This document shows positions 17,999 through 27,729 of a stretch of 64,000 nucleotides of DNA, one piece after another. Both the position numbers and the translations under genes were made by a program. The notes beneath the pieces are model-generated. The model was not told where the DNA came from, did no database searches, and worked only from the letters and a program-made list of their open reading frames with translations. Source of the DNA: Endozoicomonas arenosclerae (GTDB lineage Bacteria > Pseudomonadota > Gammaproteobacteria > Pseudomonadales > Endozoicomonadaceae); the NCBI RefSeq assembly GCF_001562015.1, contig NZ_LASA01000076.1, positions 26,578 to 90,577 on the forward strand, in the 5' to 3' direction. The stretch's first letter is position 1. Each line of letters opens with the position of its first letter.

Positions 17999-18613
17999 TC
18001 AGGCTTTCTGAAGCAGCTCAAAGCCTCTTTCAGCCTTGCTCTTGTCCGCAGGCTGTAAATCAATATCCACAGATAAGTGATCAGCAATACTCTGGAGAGC
18101 TTTTTCATCACCCTCCACCAGCTCCAGCTCCAGCTCACAAATAATCGAACTGGCCTCTCCTGAGCGAACATGACCGTAATCCAGGGCTACTTCTACTTTG
18201 GCCGAGGGTTCATCCCATTCAACTAACCAGCACGTGCGATCAAAGTCTGTAGAAAACAGTGGCACCAGTTCTTCTGATGGGAGGGGGCCCAGTGACTCTG
18301 GCCAGACCTTTTGCAAACCTTCTACATCCAACTCTGCACGCTTGATTTCCCACTCCCATTCACCACGGCGAGTTAAACCATTAATACTCTCCCCCTTGGT
18401 TTTCAGGGTCTGGTAATACTGACCATTTTTCTCCCTGATTCTCAGCGCTACTCTGGCCTGATTCAGCTTCCGCGAAGCGGTATCAAAATAAGTATTTCCC
18501 AAATGAAAGGTTTCTGGTGACGAATTGGCGAACTTTTTCCAGAAAGAGAGGGTCTTAAGGGCTTGTATCTGCTTTTGTGGCAGAGACAACTTTAACTCTG
18601 TTTCAGTACTCAT
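17999..18613 (-). CDS. CYTH domain protein, probable inorganic triphosphatase
   Basis: A 204-residue CYTH (triphosphate tunnel) domain with the defining ETELKLSL (ExExK) strand at residues 4-11 and further charged tunnel strands (ARVALRIREKNGQYYQTLKT, EWEWEIKRAE, KVEVALDYG). These enzymes bind triphosphates with a divalent metal; the E. coli relative YgiF cleaves inorganic triphosphate. YgiF also has a CHAD domain, which this protein lacks. Its position beside the PhoU-like and pit genes is shared with Pseudomonas and suggests a phosphate or polyphosphate link. Confidence 0.88.
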   Translation of the reverse strand: MSTETELKLSLPQKQIQALKTLSFWKKFANSSPETFHLGNTYFDTASRKLNQARVALRIREKNGQYYQTLKTKGESINGLTRRGEWEWEIKRAELDVEGLQKVWPESLGPLPSEELVPLFSTDFDRTCWLVEWDEPSAKVEVALDYGHVRSGEASSIICELELELVEGDEKALQSIADHLSVDIDLQPADKSKAERGFELLQKA

Positions 18614-18782
18614 GGGGTAGCTGACCGACGGTTAAAAGCGCCATTTTACCTTTAACTCTGGTGCTTTGTTATGGCCAATGCAGCCCTGAAATTCTCTGTC
18701 ATTATTGAAGTAAGTGGAATTTCAGTGCACAAATTTCAGTCAGCTCCTATAATTTTTCGTTCAACCCGACAGGTCTGCGACT

Positions 18783-19463
18783 ATGCCAACCAGCAACCTA
18801 TTATCGAGTGTATTTGGCCGCTCTCCAATCGGCCCGATACAGAAACACATAGCTAAGGCTCACGAATGCGCCATACAGCTGGAGCCTTTCTTCAAGGCTG
18901 CCTTTGATGGGGACTGGCAGGAAGTTGAAAACATCCAGCAAACCATTGTTGAGCTTGAGCACGAAGCCGATGTCATCAAAAAGAATGTTCGGCTCTCCCT
19001 GCCCAAAAGTCTGTTCCTGCCTGTCCCCAGAAATGATCTACTGGAGATCGTTACGGTTCAAGACAAGGTAGCCAACCGTGCCAAGGATATCGCAGGTATT
19101 GTGCTAGGCCGGCAAATGATGATTCCCCGGGAGATGAGAGAAGCCTTTCTGGATTACCTGAGACGTTCTATTGCTACCTCCGCTCAGGCGGTCAGAGCCA
19201 TGGACGAACTGGATGAGCTGGTTGAAACAGGCTTCAGAGGCAGGGAAGTGGATCTGGTCGAAGAACTGATAGAAGAACTTGATCAAATTGAAAGTGACAC
19301 AGACAAACACCAGATTGAAGTCAGAAAAATTCTATTCAAACTAGAAAAAGACCTTCCTCCGGTGGACGTCATGTTCCTCTATAAAATTATTGATTGGGTC
19401 GGTGATCTGGCTGATCGCGCTTCAAGAGTTGGCAGCTACCTTCAGTTGCTGCTTGCCCGTTAA
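18783..19463 (+). CDS. PhoU-like DUF47 protein (TIGR00153), partner of Pit
   Basis: A 226-residue helical protein of the DUF47/TIGR00153 family, related to PhoU. Typical segments are VFGRSPIGPIQKH at the N-terminus, IVELEHEADVIKKNVR and the acidic LVEELIEELDQIESDTDK. The family is usually encoded immediately upstream of a Pit-type phosphate transporter and is thought to modulate it. Here the gap to pit is only 23 bp, so they form an operon. Confidence 0.92.
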   Translation: MPTSNLLSSVFGRSPIGPIQKHIAKAHECAIQLEPFFKAAFDGDWQEVENIQQTIVELEHEADVIKKNVRLSLPKSLFLPVPRNDLLEIVTVQDKVANRAKDIAGIVLGRQMMIPREMREAFLDYLRRSIATSAQAVRAMDELDELVETGFRGREVDLVEELIEELDQIESDTDKHQIEVRKILFKLEKDLPPVDVMFLYKIIDWVGDLADRASRVGSYLQLLLAR

Positions 19464-19486
19464 CTCTATTATCTGGAATAACATCC

Positions 19487-20758
19487 ATGAGCATTATCGC
19501 TGAGTATGGAACGATACTGCTGATTCTGGCCTGTCTCTTCGGCTTTTTTATGGCCTGGGGCGTGGGAGCCAATGACGTAGCCAATGCAATGGGGACTTCC
19601 GTTGGCTCAAAAGCTCTGACGATCAAGCAAGCCATTATCATCGCTGTATGTCTGGAGTTTCTGGGAGCTTACCTGGCCGGTGGATCAGTAACTGACACGA
19701 TACGAAAAGGCATTATTGATCCCAATATGCCTGAATTGCTGGAAAACCCTCAATTGCTGGTTTACGGCATGATGGCAGCCCTTCTGGCCGCAGGCACCTG
19801 GTTATTAGTGGCTACACATTATGGCTGGCCAGTTTCCACCACTCATTCCATTGTTGGCGCTATCGTCGGATTTGCCGCTGTCAGCATTTCGGTAGATGCT
19901 GTTAATTGGGGCAAAGTCAGCTCAATAGTGGCCAGCTGGGTCATTTCGCCCATCATGTCCGGCTGCATTGCTTTCATGATTTTCATGAGTGTTCAGAAAC
20001 TGATTCTGGATACTGACAACCCTTTTAGAAATGCCAAGCGCTACGTCCCTGTCTATATGTTTCTGGTAGGGTTCATGATGGCCATGGTGACCCTGATTAA
20101 AGGACTCAAGCATATAGGTATGCCTCTGGACTTCAGAGACAGTATTCTGCTTTCTCTTTTGATTGGTTTGCTGGTTATGATGGCTGGCAAAATAGCGCTT
20201 TCCAAAATAAAGGAAGATGCCCAGGCCGATAAAGCTTTTCACTTCTCCAGTGTTGAGAAAGTGTTTGGTGTGATGATGATTTTCACTGCCTGCTCCATGG
20301 CATTTGCTCATGGTTCCAACGATGTTGCCAACGCAGTAGGCCCACTGGCTGCGGTCGCCAGTATTGTTGCCAGCGGTGGTGAAATAGCGGGTAAGGCCTC
20401 CATGCCAAGCTGGGTTCTTTTGCTGGGCGCTGCAGGTATCGTTGTTGGCTTGGCAACTTATGGCTACCGGGTCATGGCCACCATAGGCACACATATTACT
20501 GAGCTGACCCCCAGCAGAGGCTTTGCAGCAGAGCTGGCGGCAGCAACAACCGTGGTTCTGGCATCAGGAACAGGGTTACCCATCTCCACTACTCACACTC
20601 TGGTAGGGGCTGTATTGGGCGTTGGGCTTGCCCGTGGTATTGGAGCCCTTAACCTTAGAGTCATCGGCACCATCTTCATGTCCTGGTTGATCACCCTCCC
20701 TGCGGGTGCATTTCTGGCTATCGTTTTCTTCCATATCCTGAAGCTTATTTTCGGATAA
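19487..20758 (+). CDS. pit: Low-affinity inorganic phosphate transporter, Pit family
   Basis: A 423-residue membrane protein that imports phosphate (as a metal-phosphate complex in the characterised E. coli member) with protons. Both halves carry the duplicated Pit signature: WGVGANDVANAMGTSVGS in the first and AHGSNDVANAVGPLAAV in the second. The characteristic PVSTTHSIVGA and PISTTHTLVGAVLG loops are also present. It forms an operon with the PhoU-like gene. Confidence 0.93.
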   Translation: MSIIAEYGTILLILACLFGFFMAWGVGANDVANAMGTSVGSKALTIKQAIIIAVCLEFLGAYLAGGSVTDTIRKGIIDPNMPELLENPQLLVYGMMAALLAAGTWLLVATHYGWPVSTTHSIVGAIVGFAAVSISVDAVNWGKVSSIVASWVISPIMSGCIAFMIFMSVQKLILDTDNPFRNAKRYVPVYMFLVGFMMAMVTLIKGLKHIGMPLDFRDSILLSLLIGLLVMMAGKIALSKIKEDAQADKAFHFSSVEKVFGVMMIFTACSMAFAHGSNDVANAVGPLAAVASIVASGGEIAGKASMPSWVLLLGAAGIVVGLATYGYRVMATIGTHITELTPSRGFAAELAAATTVVLASGTGLPISTTHTLVGAVLGVGLARGIGALNLRVIGTIFMSWLITLPAGAFLAIVFFHILKLIFG

Positions 20759-20763
20759 TGAGA

Positions 20764-20779
20764 GGCCCTTCTCAGGGCC
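20764..20779 (+). terminator. Probable terminator after pit
   Basis: A short stem GGCCCT / AGGGCC is followed by a CTTCCCTT tail. It is weak but well placed six bases after the pit stop codon. Confidence 0.45.
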
Positions 20780-20974
20780 CTTCCCTTCTGACAATTACTT
20801 CCCACCTGAAGCTCCTGACGTACCTATCCCGGAGAAGGGCTGTTATGATGCAGAAAAGGCTGAATATTTCAGTTGCCATTACCTGATGGTCAGACTGCCA
20901 TCAACGATAAAAAGTCTGGCACTTTTGTTTATTATTTCTGTCCAAATGAAACGATTAGAACCAAGGACCTGATA

Positions 20975-22129
20975 ATGTCTGGAATCCAGCAACCTGATCT
21001 GAAAGCAGTCCTGTCCCGGTTGATAGAGATTCCCTCTGTCAGTTCCACCCAGCCCAAGCTGGATATGGGTAACATGCCCGTCATTCATGAGCTGGCAGGA
21101 TGGCTGGAAACTATGGGCTTTTGCTGCGAGATCATGCCCATTCCTGAAGAGCCTCTGAAAGCAAACCTGATCGCTACTCTGGGTTCAGGCCCCGGTGGGC
21201 TGGTGCTGGCAGGTCATACAGATACTGTGCCGTTCAATGAAAGCCTCTGGCAATTCGACCCTTTCAAACTGAGTGAGTCGGATGGCCGCTTTTACGGTCT
21301 CGGTATATGCGATATGAAAGGTTTTTTTGGCCTGGTTATGGAAGCCGTCAAAGACTATCTGAAAGCGCCTTTAAAAGCGCCCATTATCATCCTTGCCACT
21401 GCGGATGAAGAATCCTCCATGAATGGTGCACGGGCTCTGGCTGCTGCTGGCAAGCCCAAAGGCCGCTATGCCGTTGTTGGAGAACCCACAGGCATGCAGC
21501 CCGTTTATATGCACAAAGGCATCATGATGGAGCGTATCAGGATTTTGGGGCAGTCTGGCCATTCCAGTAATCCTGCATTGGGCAAAAATGCCATGGAGAC
21601 AGCTCACAAAGTCATTACAGAAATTATGACTTTCCGGGAAGAACTGGCCCAACAATATAACAACCCTGGATTTGCAGTGCCCACTCCAACCATTAACCTG
21701 GGCTGTATCCACGGTGGCGACAATCCCAATAGAATCTGTGGCCACTGTGACCTCGATTTTGACGTACGGCTGCTTCCCGGCATGGACAGTCTGGAGCTCA
21801 GAGAAAACCTGAGAAACCGTCTGATACCGATTGCCAGGGCAGATAATGTCCATCTGTCACTGGAGGCCATAAACGACAGCATTGACCCTTTCGACGGCTC
21901 AGCTGACTCTCCTCTGGTCAAAACCTGTGAAGAATTAACCGGCTATTCTGCGAAGTCGGTAGCCTTTACCACTGAAGCCCCTTTCTTTAGCCGAATGGGC
22001 ATGGATACTGTTGTTCTTGGACCTGGCGATATTGATCAGGCCCACCAACCCGATGAGTACCTCTCTATGGATAGAATGAACCCAACCATTGATCTGTTGA
22101 AGTCTCTGATTCGACGATTCTGCCTGTAG
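20975..22129 (+). CDS. argE: Acetylornithine deacetylase ArgE
   Basis: An M20-family metallohydrolase that removes acetyl from N-acetylornithine to give ornithine in arginine biosynthesis. Metal-ligand segments are visible: LAGHTDTVP, GICDMKGFFG, ATADEESSMNGA, and GEPTGMQPV followed by the dimerisation domain (HKGIMMERIRILGQSGHSS). The ATG at 20975 has AAGGA seven bases upstream and gives 384 residues, the normal length. The longer frame from 20873 is unlikely. argA follows after 75 bp, as in Pseudomonas. Confidence 0.93.
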   Translation: MSGIQQPDLKAVLSRLIEIPSVSSTQPKLDMGNMPVIHELAGWLETMGFCCEIMPIPEEPLKANLIATLGSGPGGLVLAGHTDTVPFNESLWQFDPFKLSESDGRFYGLGICDMKGFFGLVMEAVKDYLKAPLKAPIIILATADEESSMNGARALAAAGKPKGRYAVVGEPTGMQPVYMHKGIMMERIRILGQSGHSSNPALGKNAMETAHKVITEIMTFREELAQQYNNPGFAVPTPTINLGCIHGGDNPNRICGHCDLDFDVRLLPGMDSLELRENLRNRLIPIARADNVHLSLEAINDSIDPFDGSADSPLVKTCEELTGYSAKSVAFTTEAPFFSRMGMDTVVLGPGDIDQAHQPDEYLSMDRMNPTIDLLKSLIRRFCL

Positions 22130-22204
22130 ACCATCCCTGAAAAAGTTGAACGCTGTAAACCGGCGTTCTCACAACAGCAGAATGAACGAGACACATCAGC
22201 AGCC

Positions 22205-23545
22205 ATGAGCTCAAATAAAGACAGTCATGAACCTAAAACAGTCATGAACTTAAATAAGTACGTAAAGTTTTTCAGGCAGAGTTCCCCTTACATCCATGCC
22301 CACCATGGGAAAACGTTTGTCATTACACTGGGTGGTGAAGCTCTGGCGAGCGAAAACCTGAATAACATCATTAATGACGTTGCCCTGTTAAGCAGTCTTG
22401 GAGTCAGGCTGGTTCTGGTGCATGGCGCTCGCCCACAGATTGAAGAACGACTGAAAGCCCGGGGCCTGAAATCTCACTTCCATCATGAGAAAAGAGTCAC
22501 TGATCGTCAGTGTCTGGAATCTGTGATGGATGCAGTGGGTAACCTTCGTGCTCGCATTGAGTCGAAATTATCACTGGGTCTGGTCAACTCCCCTATGCAC
22601 GGTGCCAGCATCAGGGTGATCAGTGGTAATTTTGTGACAGCCAAGCCACTTGGAGTCATTGACGGTCAGGATTTTCTCCATACCGGAGCCATCCGCAGAA
22701 TTGACAAGGAAGCGATTCAACAGCTGCTCGATAGCGGGTATATAGTTCTCCTGTCGTGTCTAGGCCACTCTCCTACCGGAGAGTTGTTCAACATGGAAGT
22801 TGAGGAAGTGGCTACTCACACGGCCATCTGTCTTGAAGCTGAAAAGCTGATTCTGTATTCAAAGCAGCAGGGCATTCAAGATCAGCAGGGACATCCAATT
22901 AACCGCCTGTCTCCCCAGGAAGCCGGTAAAGTCATTAACAGCCTGCAGGGTGAAAGTAAAAGACTGCTGTCATCTGCTATTGCGGCCTGCAATGGCGGAG
23001 TCGATCGAGCTCAGCTCATCAGCTACGAACAAGATGGCTCATTACTGCTGGAACTGTTTACCCGGGACGGCTCAGGTACACTCATTTCTCGAGATCGATA
23101 CGAAGAAATTCGAGCTGCCAGCATAGAAGATGTTGGAGGTATCCTGGAACTGATCAGGCCCCTTGAGCAAGAAGGCATTCTCAGAAGACGTTCAAGAAAA
23201 GAACTTGAACGTGAAATCCGCTTGTTCCGTGTTATCTCCCTGGACGGAATGATTATCGGTTGTGCAGCTATTCACCTGTTTGCCGGTGAAAAAACCGCTG
23301 AACTGGCCTGCCTGGTTGTGCACCCGGATTATCGGGAGAAGAATCGGGGGGACCTGCTTCTCAGCGCCATAGAAGAGCAAGCTGCCCAGCAAGGTATGGA
23401 TACTCTTTTCGTTTTGACAACACAAACCAGTCATTGGTTTGTAGAGCGTGGCTTTTCTGAGTCAACGCAAAAGTCTCTGCCACAGGAAAAACGCAGCCAC
23501 TATAACTCAGAAAGACAGTCAAAGGTTTTGGTCAAGCAACTATAA
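22205..23545 (+). CDS. argA: N-acetylglutamate synthase ArgA
   Basis: Catalyses the first step of arginine synthesis, acetyl-CoA plus glutamate. The N-terminal amino-acid-kinase domain (GKTFVITLGGEALA, VLVHGARPQIEERL) binds the arginine inhibitor in this family. The C-terminal GNAT domain has AELACLVVHPDYREKNRGD and LFVLTTQTSHWFVERGF. At 446 residues it matches E. coli ArgA (443). The first 15 residues contain a short repeat of Lys/Met/Asn codons, so an internal ATG at 22244 is also possible. It is downstream of argE and followed by a hairpin terminator. Confidence 0.94.
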   Translation: MSSNKDSHEPKTVMNLNKYVKFFRQSSPYIHAHHGKTFVITLGGEALASENLNNIINDVALLSSLGVRLVLVHGARPQIEERLKARGLKSHFHHEKRVTDRQCLESVMDAVGNLRARIESKLSLGLVNSPMHGASIRVISGNFVTAKPLGVIDGQDFLHTGAIRRIDKEAIQQLLDSGYIVLLSCLGHSPTGELFNMEVEEVATHTAICLEAEKLILYSKQQGIQDQQGHPINRLSPQEAGKVINSLQGESKRLLSSAIAACNGGVDRAQLISYEQDGSLLLELFTRDGSGTLISRDRYEEIRAASIEDVGGILELIRPLEQEGILRRRSRKELEREIRLFRVISLDGMIIGCAAIHLFAGEKTAELACLVVHPDYREKNRGDLLLSAIEEQAAQQGMDTLFVLTTQTSHWFVERGFSESTQKSLPQEKRSHYNSERQSKVLVKQL

Positions 23546-23555
23546 GAGTCTTGTT

Positions 23556-23577
23556 CAGCCCCGAGTAACCGGGGCTG
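23556..23577 (+). terminator. Terminator after argA
   Basis: An 8-bp stem CAGCCCCG / CGGGGCTG with a six-base loop is followed by ATTACTCTTTTTG. The T-rich tail is on the plus side. It abuts the stop codon of the convergent nucleotidase gene. Confidence 0.75.
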
Positions 23578-23578
23578 A

Positions 23579-24991
23579 TTACTCTTTTTGACTTAACCAC
23601 TCATTTGCCCAGGCAATGCTATAACCAAGGGGCCAGCTCAAGCCAAAGTCCTGCCCCTTGTACTTCACTGACTTACTCACCAATAGTCGTGTATCCAGAG
23701 CTAGTCCAAGGCGGTTAAGCAACTCTGACATATAAATCAGCTCAGCACACAACCTTTCAGCATGAACCTTTCTTGGCTCACCACTACTGGCAAAGTCTTC
23801 AGTTACAGGCGCTAATAAATTATGGGACAACATGAACTGAGTAAAAAAGTCGACACCACTTTGATAGTGCTGACGAAGCTTTGTCGATAACTGTCCAGGA
23901 GAAAGATCACAAACATGCCGAGCCGCCGCCTTAATCATTTTTGGCGTCTGCATATTCGGTAAGCCCAGGGCAACGGTACGATCGTAGAAATAGCCATTCA
24001 AATAAAAGGTCTTTGGCATATAGCCATGATAGCTCTGCCGGTTTCGATATTTCCGAAGTGCTCCTGGCCGCTCAAACAGCTTATCGACTACTTTCTTGCA
24101 CTTCTCGTAGTTCTCACAAATCGTTGAGAGTGATTGCCCTTCCAGCCTGATCATAGAGTCATAGGCCTGATTTAAACCAAACCCCAAGTGAGATTCACCA
24201 TAAACTTCTATGCCAGGTTGAGGATACCGCCAGAAGCTTTTGATGTTCACCGCAGACTTTGGGGTAGCTTTCCCCTCCCTGACAAACAGGGCTGCATCGG
24301 CCCCTTTACGCACCTTGAAAGCCATTTGTACCGAGCCACCACCCAGCTCGATAATGCCATACTGTGGGGACTCGGAATCCAGTAGTCCTTTCAGTGCATT
24401 GACCCCCAGCCAGGTAAAAGCAGCTTCTTCCAACCCTGTCAGTAAACGGATATTCTCCGGATAGTTACCATTGAGACCATGGTTATACAATTCAATCGCC
24501 AGCTTCATCAGAATCAGATCAGCTGTAAGAGTCGGACGTCCACTGATATCTATAATATCTGCCTGAGCTCTGAGGCCCGCTGTCCCGCCTACAAAGACCT
24601 CTGTACTGGCAAAATTACCGTCCACTGTTAGATTGTACAAACGCTTCATTTCTTCCAGCAATGCCCTTGGAAATAATTTTTTAAGGGCCAGAGGTGTCTG
24701 ACTTTCTACAAGCGGGGTTTGTCTTAACAACTCATACTGGTTTAAACCATCCATGCGCCTGAATTGATAAGACATAACCCTGCTACCAGAGCTCCCGGCA
24801 TCCATAAGTACAAGATTTTTATAGTCCGGCTTATAGAGCTGTACCTCTTCCCCTGGTCCAGCAGAAGAGACCTGTGTCAAAAAACAGCTTAAAAAAAGGA
24901 TCAGCCCACGATTTAGAATCTGACGATTAAGCCGGACAAAGAGAATTATTATTTGCATTCTGTTAAAAAGGTTTTCAATGGCAAACTGCAT
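23579..24991 (-). CDS. GDA1/CD39 family nucleoside triphosphate diphosphohydrolase (apyrase), probably exported
   Basis: All the recognisable apyrase-conserved regions are present in order: DAGSSGSR (residues 64-71, ACR1), VGGTAGLR (about 134-141, ACR2), LLTGLEEAAFTWLGVN (about 183-198, with the catalytic Glu region, ACR3) and IIELGGGSVQMAF (about 213-225, ACR4). CD39-type ectoenzymes remove terminal phosphates from extracellular ATP and ADP. The family is mainly eukaryotic and rare in bacteria; Legionella pneumophila uses secreted members during infection. Upstream of ACR1 lies a hydrophobic segment (LILFLSCFLTQVSSA) fitting a signal peptide. The start is uncertain: ATG 24991, ATG 24958 or TTG 25003, none with a good ribosome site. 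Destroying host purine signals is inference. Confidence 0.85.
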   Translation of the reverse strand: MQFAIENLFNRMQIIILFVRLNRQILNRGLILFLSCFLTQVSSAGPGEEVQLYKPDYKNLVLMDAGSSGSRVMSYQFRRMDGLNQYELLRQTPLVESQTPLALKKLFPRALLEEMKRLYNLTVDGNFASTEVFVGGTAGLRAQADIIDISGRPTLTADLILMKLAIELYNHGLNGNYPENIRLLTGLEEAAFTWLGVNALKGLLDSESPQYGIIELGGGSVQMAFKVRKGADAALFVREGKATPKSAVNIKSFWRYPQPGIEVYGESHLGFGLNQAYDSMIRLEGQSLSTICENYEKCKKVVDKLFERPGALRKYRNRQSYHGYMPKTFYLNGYFYDRTVALGLPNMQTPKMIKAAARHVCDLSPGQLSTKLRQHYQSGVDFFTQFMLSHNLLAPVTEDFASSGEPRKVHAERLCAELIYMSELLNRLGLALDTRLLVSKSVKYKGQDFGLSWPLGYSIAWANEWLSQKE

Positions 24992-25114
24992 CACCCAATG
25001 CAAATGAGTGATTCGAAAAAAGAAGCATAGACCAATAGAGAAAAACTGATAGAAAAGGCTTTCAAGATGAACTTACATTTATTTAAATACTACAAACTCT
25101 AAATACTTTATTAA

Positions 25115-27475
25115 TTAAAGAGCGCTTTGTGGTGGAATGATCTTTCCCATTTCCTGATCCCAGAGTCCCGTTTTAGTGATAACACTATCATAGTATTTAC
25201 CAATAGCACCCATCATCATTTCAGAAATAATTTGATGATGATATTGTCGTCTTAGAATCAAGACAGCGGCTTCTTTATTATCCAAACGAGCAAAAGCAGG
25301 TGATGTAGGGTCAATTTCTCGTAATGTATCCTTAAGTCTGACCTCTTCCATAATATCCTTATGAGAATCATGCAGCTTTAAAATACGATCAACAAAGTCT
25401 TCCAAGTCATCCTTTGCCAATCTTCTCATGGTATTCATTTCTTCACGACCGGTTCTTTCTCTTTGTCCGTACCAGTCCCAGGTTAAGTTTTTTCCGGCTT
25501 TCCTGCCTGCTATATGCTCAAACCGTTCCTTATTTATCCTCTGGTTGTAACGATTTACAAACAGGTCAGCCAGGAAGAAAAAACCAAAAATAATCAATCC
25601 ATCTACTGAAGGCCTTGGTAGATAGGGTGAAATTTCAATCTTGGGTACACCTTCTACAGCATGCCACCCAACTTTAAAGCCATGCACCATTGTTGATTTG
25701 GCAGCACCTTTCAACCAACCTTTGATATAACTCCTTACACCGTTCTTGGCCAGAATCAACGCGCTGGCTACTCTATTTGCGTGGGTATTGAAGCGAGACC
25801 TTTCCTCTTCAGTCAATTCAATATCAGGCATCTCTTCTTCCAGCGCTTTTTCCAGTTCTTCAACAGCTTCTGAAGAAGAGGTTGAATCTTCCCCTTTAAA
25901 ATCCGAAGTCATTTGTGGAAATACTTTTTGCAACCACCCCGTTTGTCTGGTTTTAAAATGGTATGACTTACCAATCACTCTTGGATCATTGGCAGCATCA
26001 TTAAATAAGCGTTCTCTTTCATCAGGATCCATATTTTTGAATTTACAGTTCCATAGTTCATTGAGAACGGGTTCCCACTCTTTATCCATTCTCTCGACAT
26101 CACTGACTGAGGCGGTATAAAAGCGCTTGTAGAGTTTAAAAGCTTCTTTCAGGTTCCCTCTTCGGTAAAGATATCGCGCTTTACCTTCTTCCAGACGAAT
26201 CACAGCCTCAAGGTGTGTTTCGTCTTCTCTCATTTCAAGTCGTGTCAGGGCATCCTTTTCCAGCTCAGAATAAGCATTAAAAATTCTTGTCAGCGTTTCA
26301 TGACTGCAGATGTACCTCAGGCTCTTAAGGAAAGTTCTGAACTTCTCGTCATCTATTTCTGAAAGGACACCCAGATCATTCACATCCAGCTTATAATCTG
26401 CCGAGCACTCCGCTCTCTGTAGCGCCCTGACCGCGCGGGTCATACGTATCATCTCTGTACCACCACTCCAGATACCACACCAGGCAATGTAACTGAACAG
26501 ACTGATTGCAGCGCCAATACCTCCGGTTACCAATCCTGTCAGTACTGCACTGACCACCATGGCAAAGGTGTTCAACGTAAAATCCCTTTTGTTTCTCAGG
26601 AAATATCGTTTGATTCGATTTCGAGTATCTGTATTTTTAAGCTTTATACCGCCGCCTTTGTCTACCACATTCTGGATATGAGCTTTATCTACCTCATCCA
26701 AAACGTAGCGAGTAGCACCAGGCTTTTCGAGCCCTGGAGGTGTTGCCGCTGGATTTGCAGGGTCAACAGGTCTACTGCTGCCTACATCAGGCTGGTCTGG
26801 TGAGCTTGCTTCAGGGGTGAATCGCCAGCGCAGTTCGTTCTTGATCTCCAGAATACGTTCAAAAGTGATATCAGAGTCTTTAGATAACCCAACTTTTCCA
26901 GCCAGTTCATTGATAGCTGTTACTGCAATATCAGCATTAACGCGATAGTCTCGCATAACGCCCTGTATCAGATCAGGAACGAGTGCCCGTCTTAAGAAAC
27001 CCACTGGAAGATCACGATCTTCAGACAGATACATGTAAGTCAATTCAACGGTTGAGCAGGATACTGTTTTTCTGACTTCTGAAAGCAGTCGATTACTGAT
27101 TTTTTCACTGCCTCCTGACAGTACCAGCTTCATTTGATGTCCTTGCTTCTCCTCATTCAAAACACAAACACGGTGGTAGGCCATGGCACAGGCTATGTGA
27201 TAATCATGGAGACTTCGCTGAATGGGAGAGGAATGCTCAACATGAACCTCATGTCGGAAAGCATCATAAACCCTGAGAGCCTTCGCTGCGGAAAGATTTC
27301 TACCAAAGATTCGCTTGAAGAAAGAGCCTATTCCGCTGAAAACTGAGACAATACGGCCCTGCCACCGACCATAATCAATCTGACCCAGCCTGGAATCTTC
27401 TGAAGCTGCAGAGGCTTTCTGTTGCCCTACAGTTGAGAGAGAAGAACCTCTTCGGTTCCGAACCTCTGGTGGCAT
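25115..27475 (-). CDS. Large membrane-associated protein of unknown function (786 aa)
   Basis: No family recognised. The N-terminal 30 residues are Ser/Arg-rich and hydrophilic, so there is no classical signal peptide. One long hydrophobic stretch lies near residues 302-334 (MVVSAVLTGLVTGGIGAAIS) and another near 625-642 (LIIFGFFFLADLFV). The rest is predicted helical and highly charged, with an acidic segment (LEEEMPDIELTEEERS) around residue 555. Such a soluble-hydrophobic-soluble layout is seen in some secreted effectors that insert into host membranes, but this is speculative. The ATG at 27475 is preferred over TTG 27484. Upstream lies a very AT-rich 180-bp region. Confidence 0.75.
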   Translation of the reverse strand: MPPEVRNRRGSSLSTVGQQKASAASEDSRLGQIDYGRWQGRIVSVFSGIGSFFKRIFGRNLSAAKALRVYDAFRHEVHVEHSSPIQRSLHDYHIACAMAYHRVCVLNEEKQGHQMKLVLSGGSEKISNRLLSEVRKTVSCSTVELTYMYLSEDRDLPVGFLRRALVPDLIQGVMRDYRVNADIAVTAINELAGKVGLSKDSDITFERILEIKNELRWRFTPEASSPDQPDVGSSRPVDPANPAATPPGLEKPGATRYVLDEVDKAHIQNVVDKGGGIKLKNTDTRNRIKRYFLRNKRDFTLNTFAMVVSAVLTGLVTGGIGAAISLFSYIAWCGIWSGGTEMIRMTRAVRALQRAECSADYKLDVNDLGVLSEIDDEKFRTFLKSLRYICSHETLTRIFNAYSELEKDALTRLEMREDETHLEAVIRLEEGKARYLYRRGNLKEAFKLYKRFYTASVSDVERMDKEWEPVLNELWNCKFKNMDPDERERLFNDAANDPRVIGKSYHFKTRQTGWLQKVFPQMTSDFKGEDSTSSSEAVEELEKALEEEMPDIELTEEERSRFNTHANRVASALILAKNGVRSYIKGWLKGAAKSTMVHGFKVGWHAVEGVPKIEISPYLPRPSVDGLIIFGFFFLADLFVNRYNQRINKERFEHIAGRKAGKNLTWDWYGQRERTGREEMNTMRRLAKDDLEDFVDRILKLHDSHKDIMEEVRLKDTLREIDPTSPAFARLDNKEAAVLILRRQYHHQIISEMMMGAIGKYYDSVITKTGLWDQEMGKIIPPQSAL

Positions 27476-27661
27476 GTCTCTCAATCCCTGAGATAAAAAA
27501 GGTGTTGGTCCAAGGCGTTCATTTTTATTCGATAAAGAGATTAAAAATATTAATTAAATATTTGATTCGAATAAAAAAATACGAAAGCAACAATATTTAA
27601 AATATAGCTGCCCAATAGCTATCGAATTGAAAGAAAGAAAAGAACTTCTTCAGAATATGTA

Positions 27662-27685
27662 AAGCCAGCTTGAACAAGCTGGCTT
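27662..27685 (-). terminator. Terminator after folA
   Basis: A perfect 10-bp stem AAGCCAGCTT / AAGCTGGCTT with a four-base loop. In the minus direction it is followed by TACATATTC, a modest tail. Confidence 0.65.
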
Positions 27686-27729
27686 GGAAGTATCACATTA
27701 CGGTTGTCATAACCCTATAGAGACAACGA

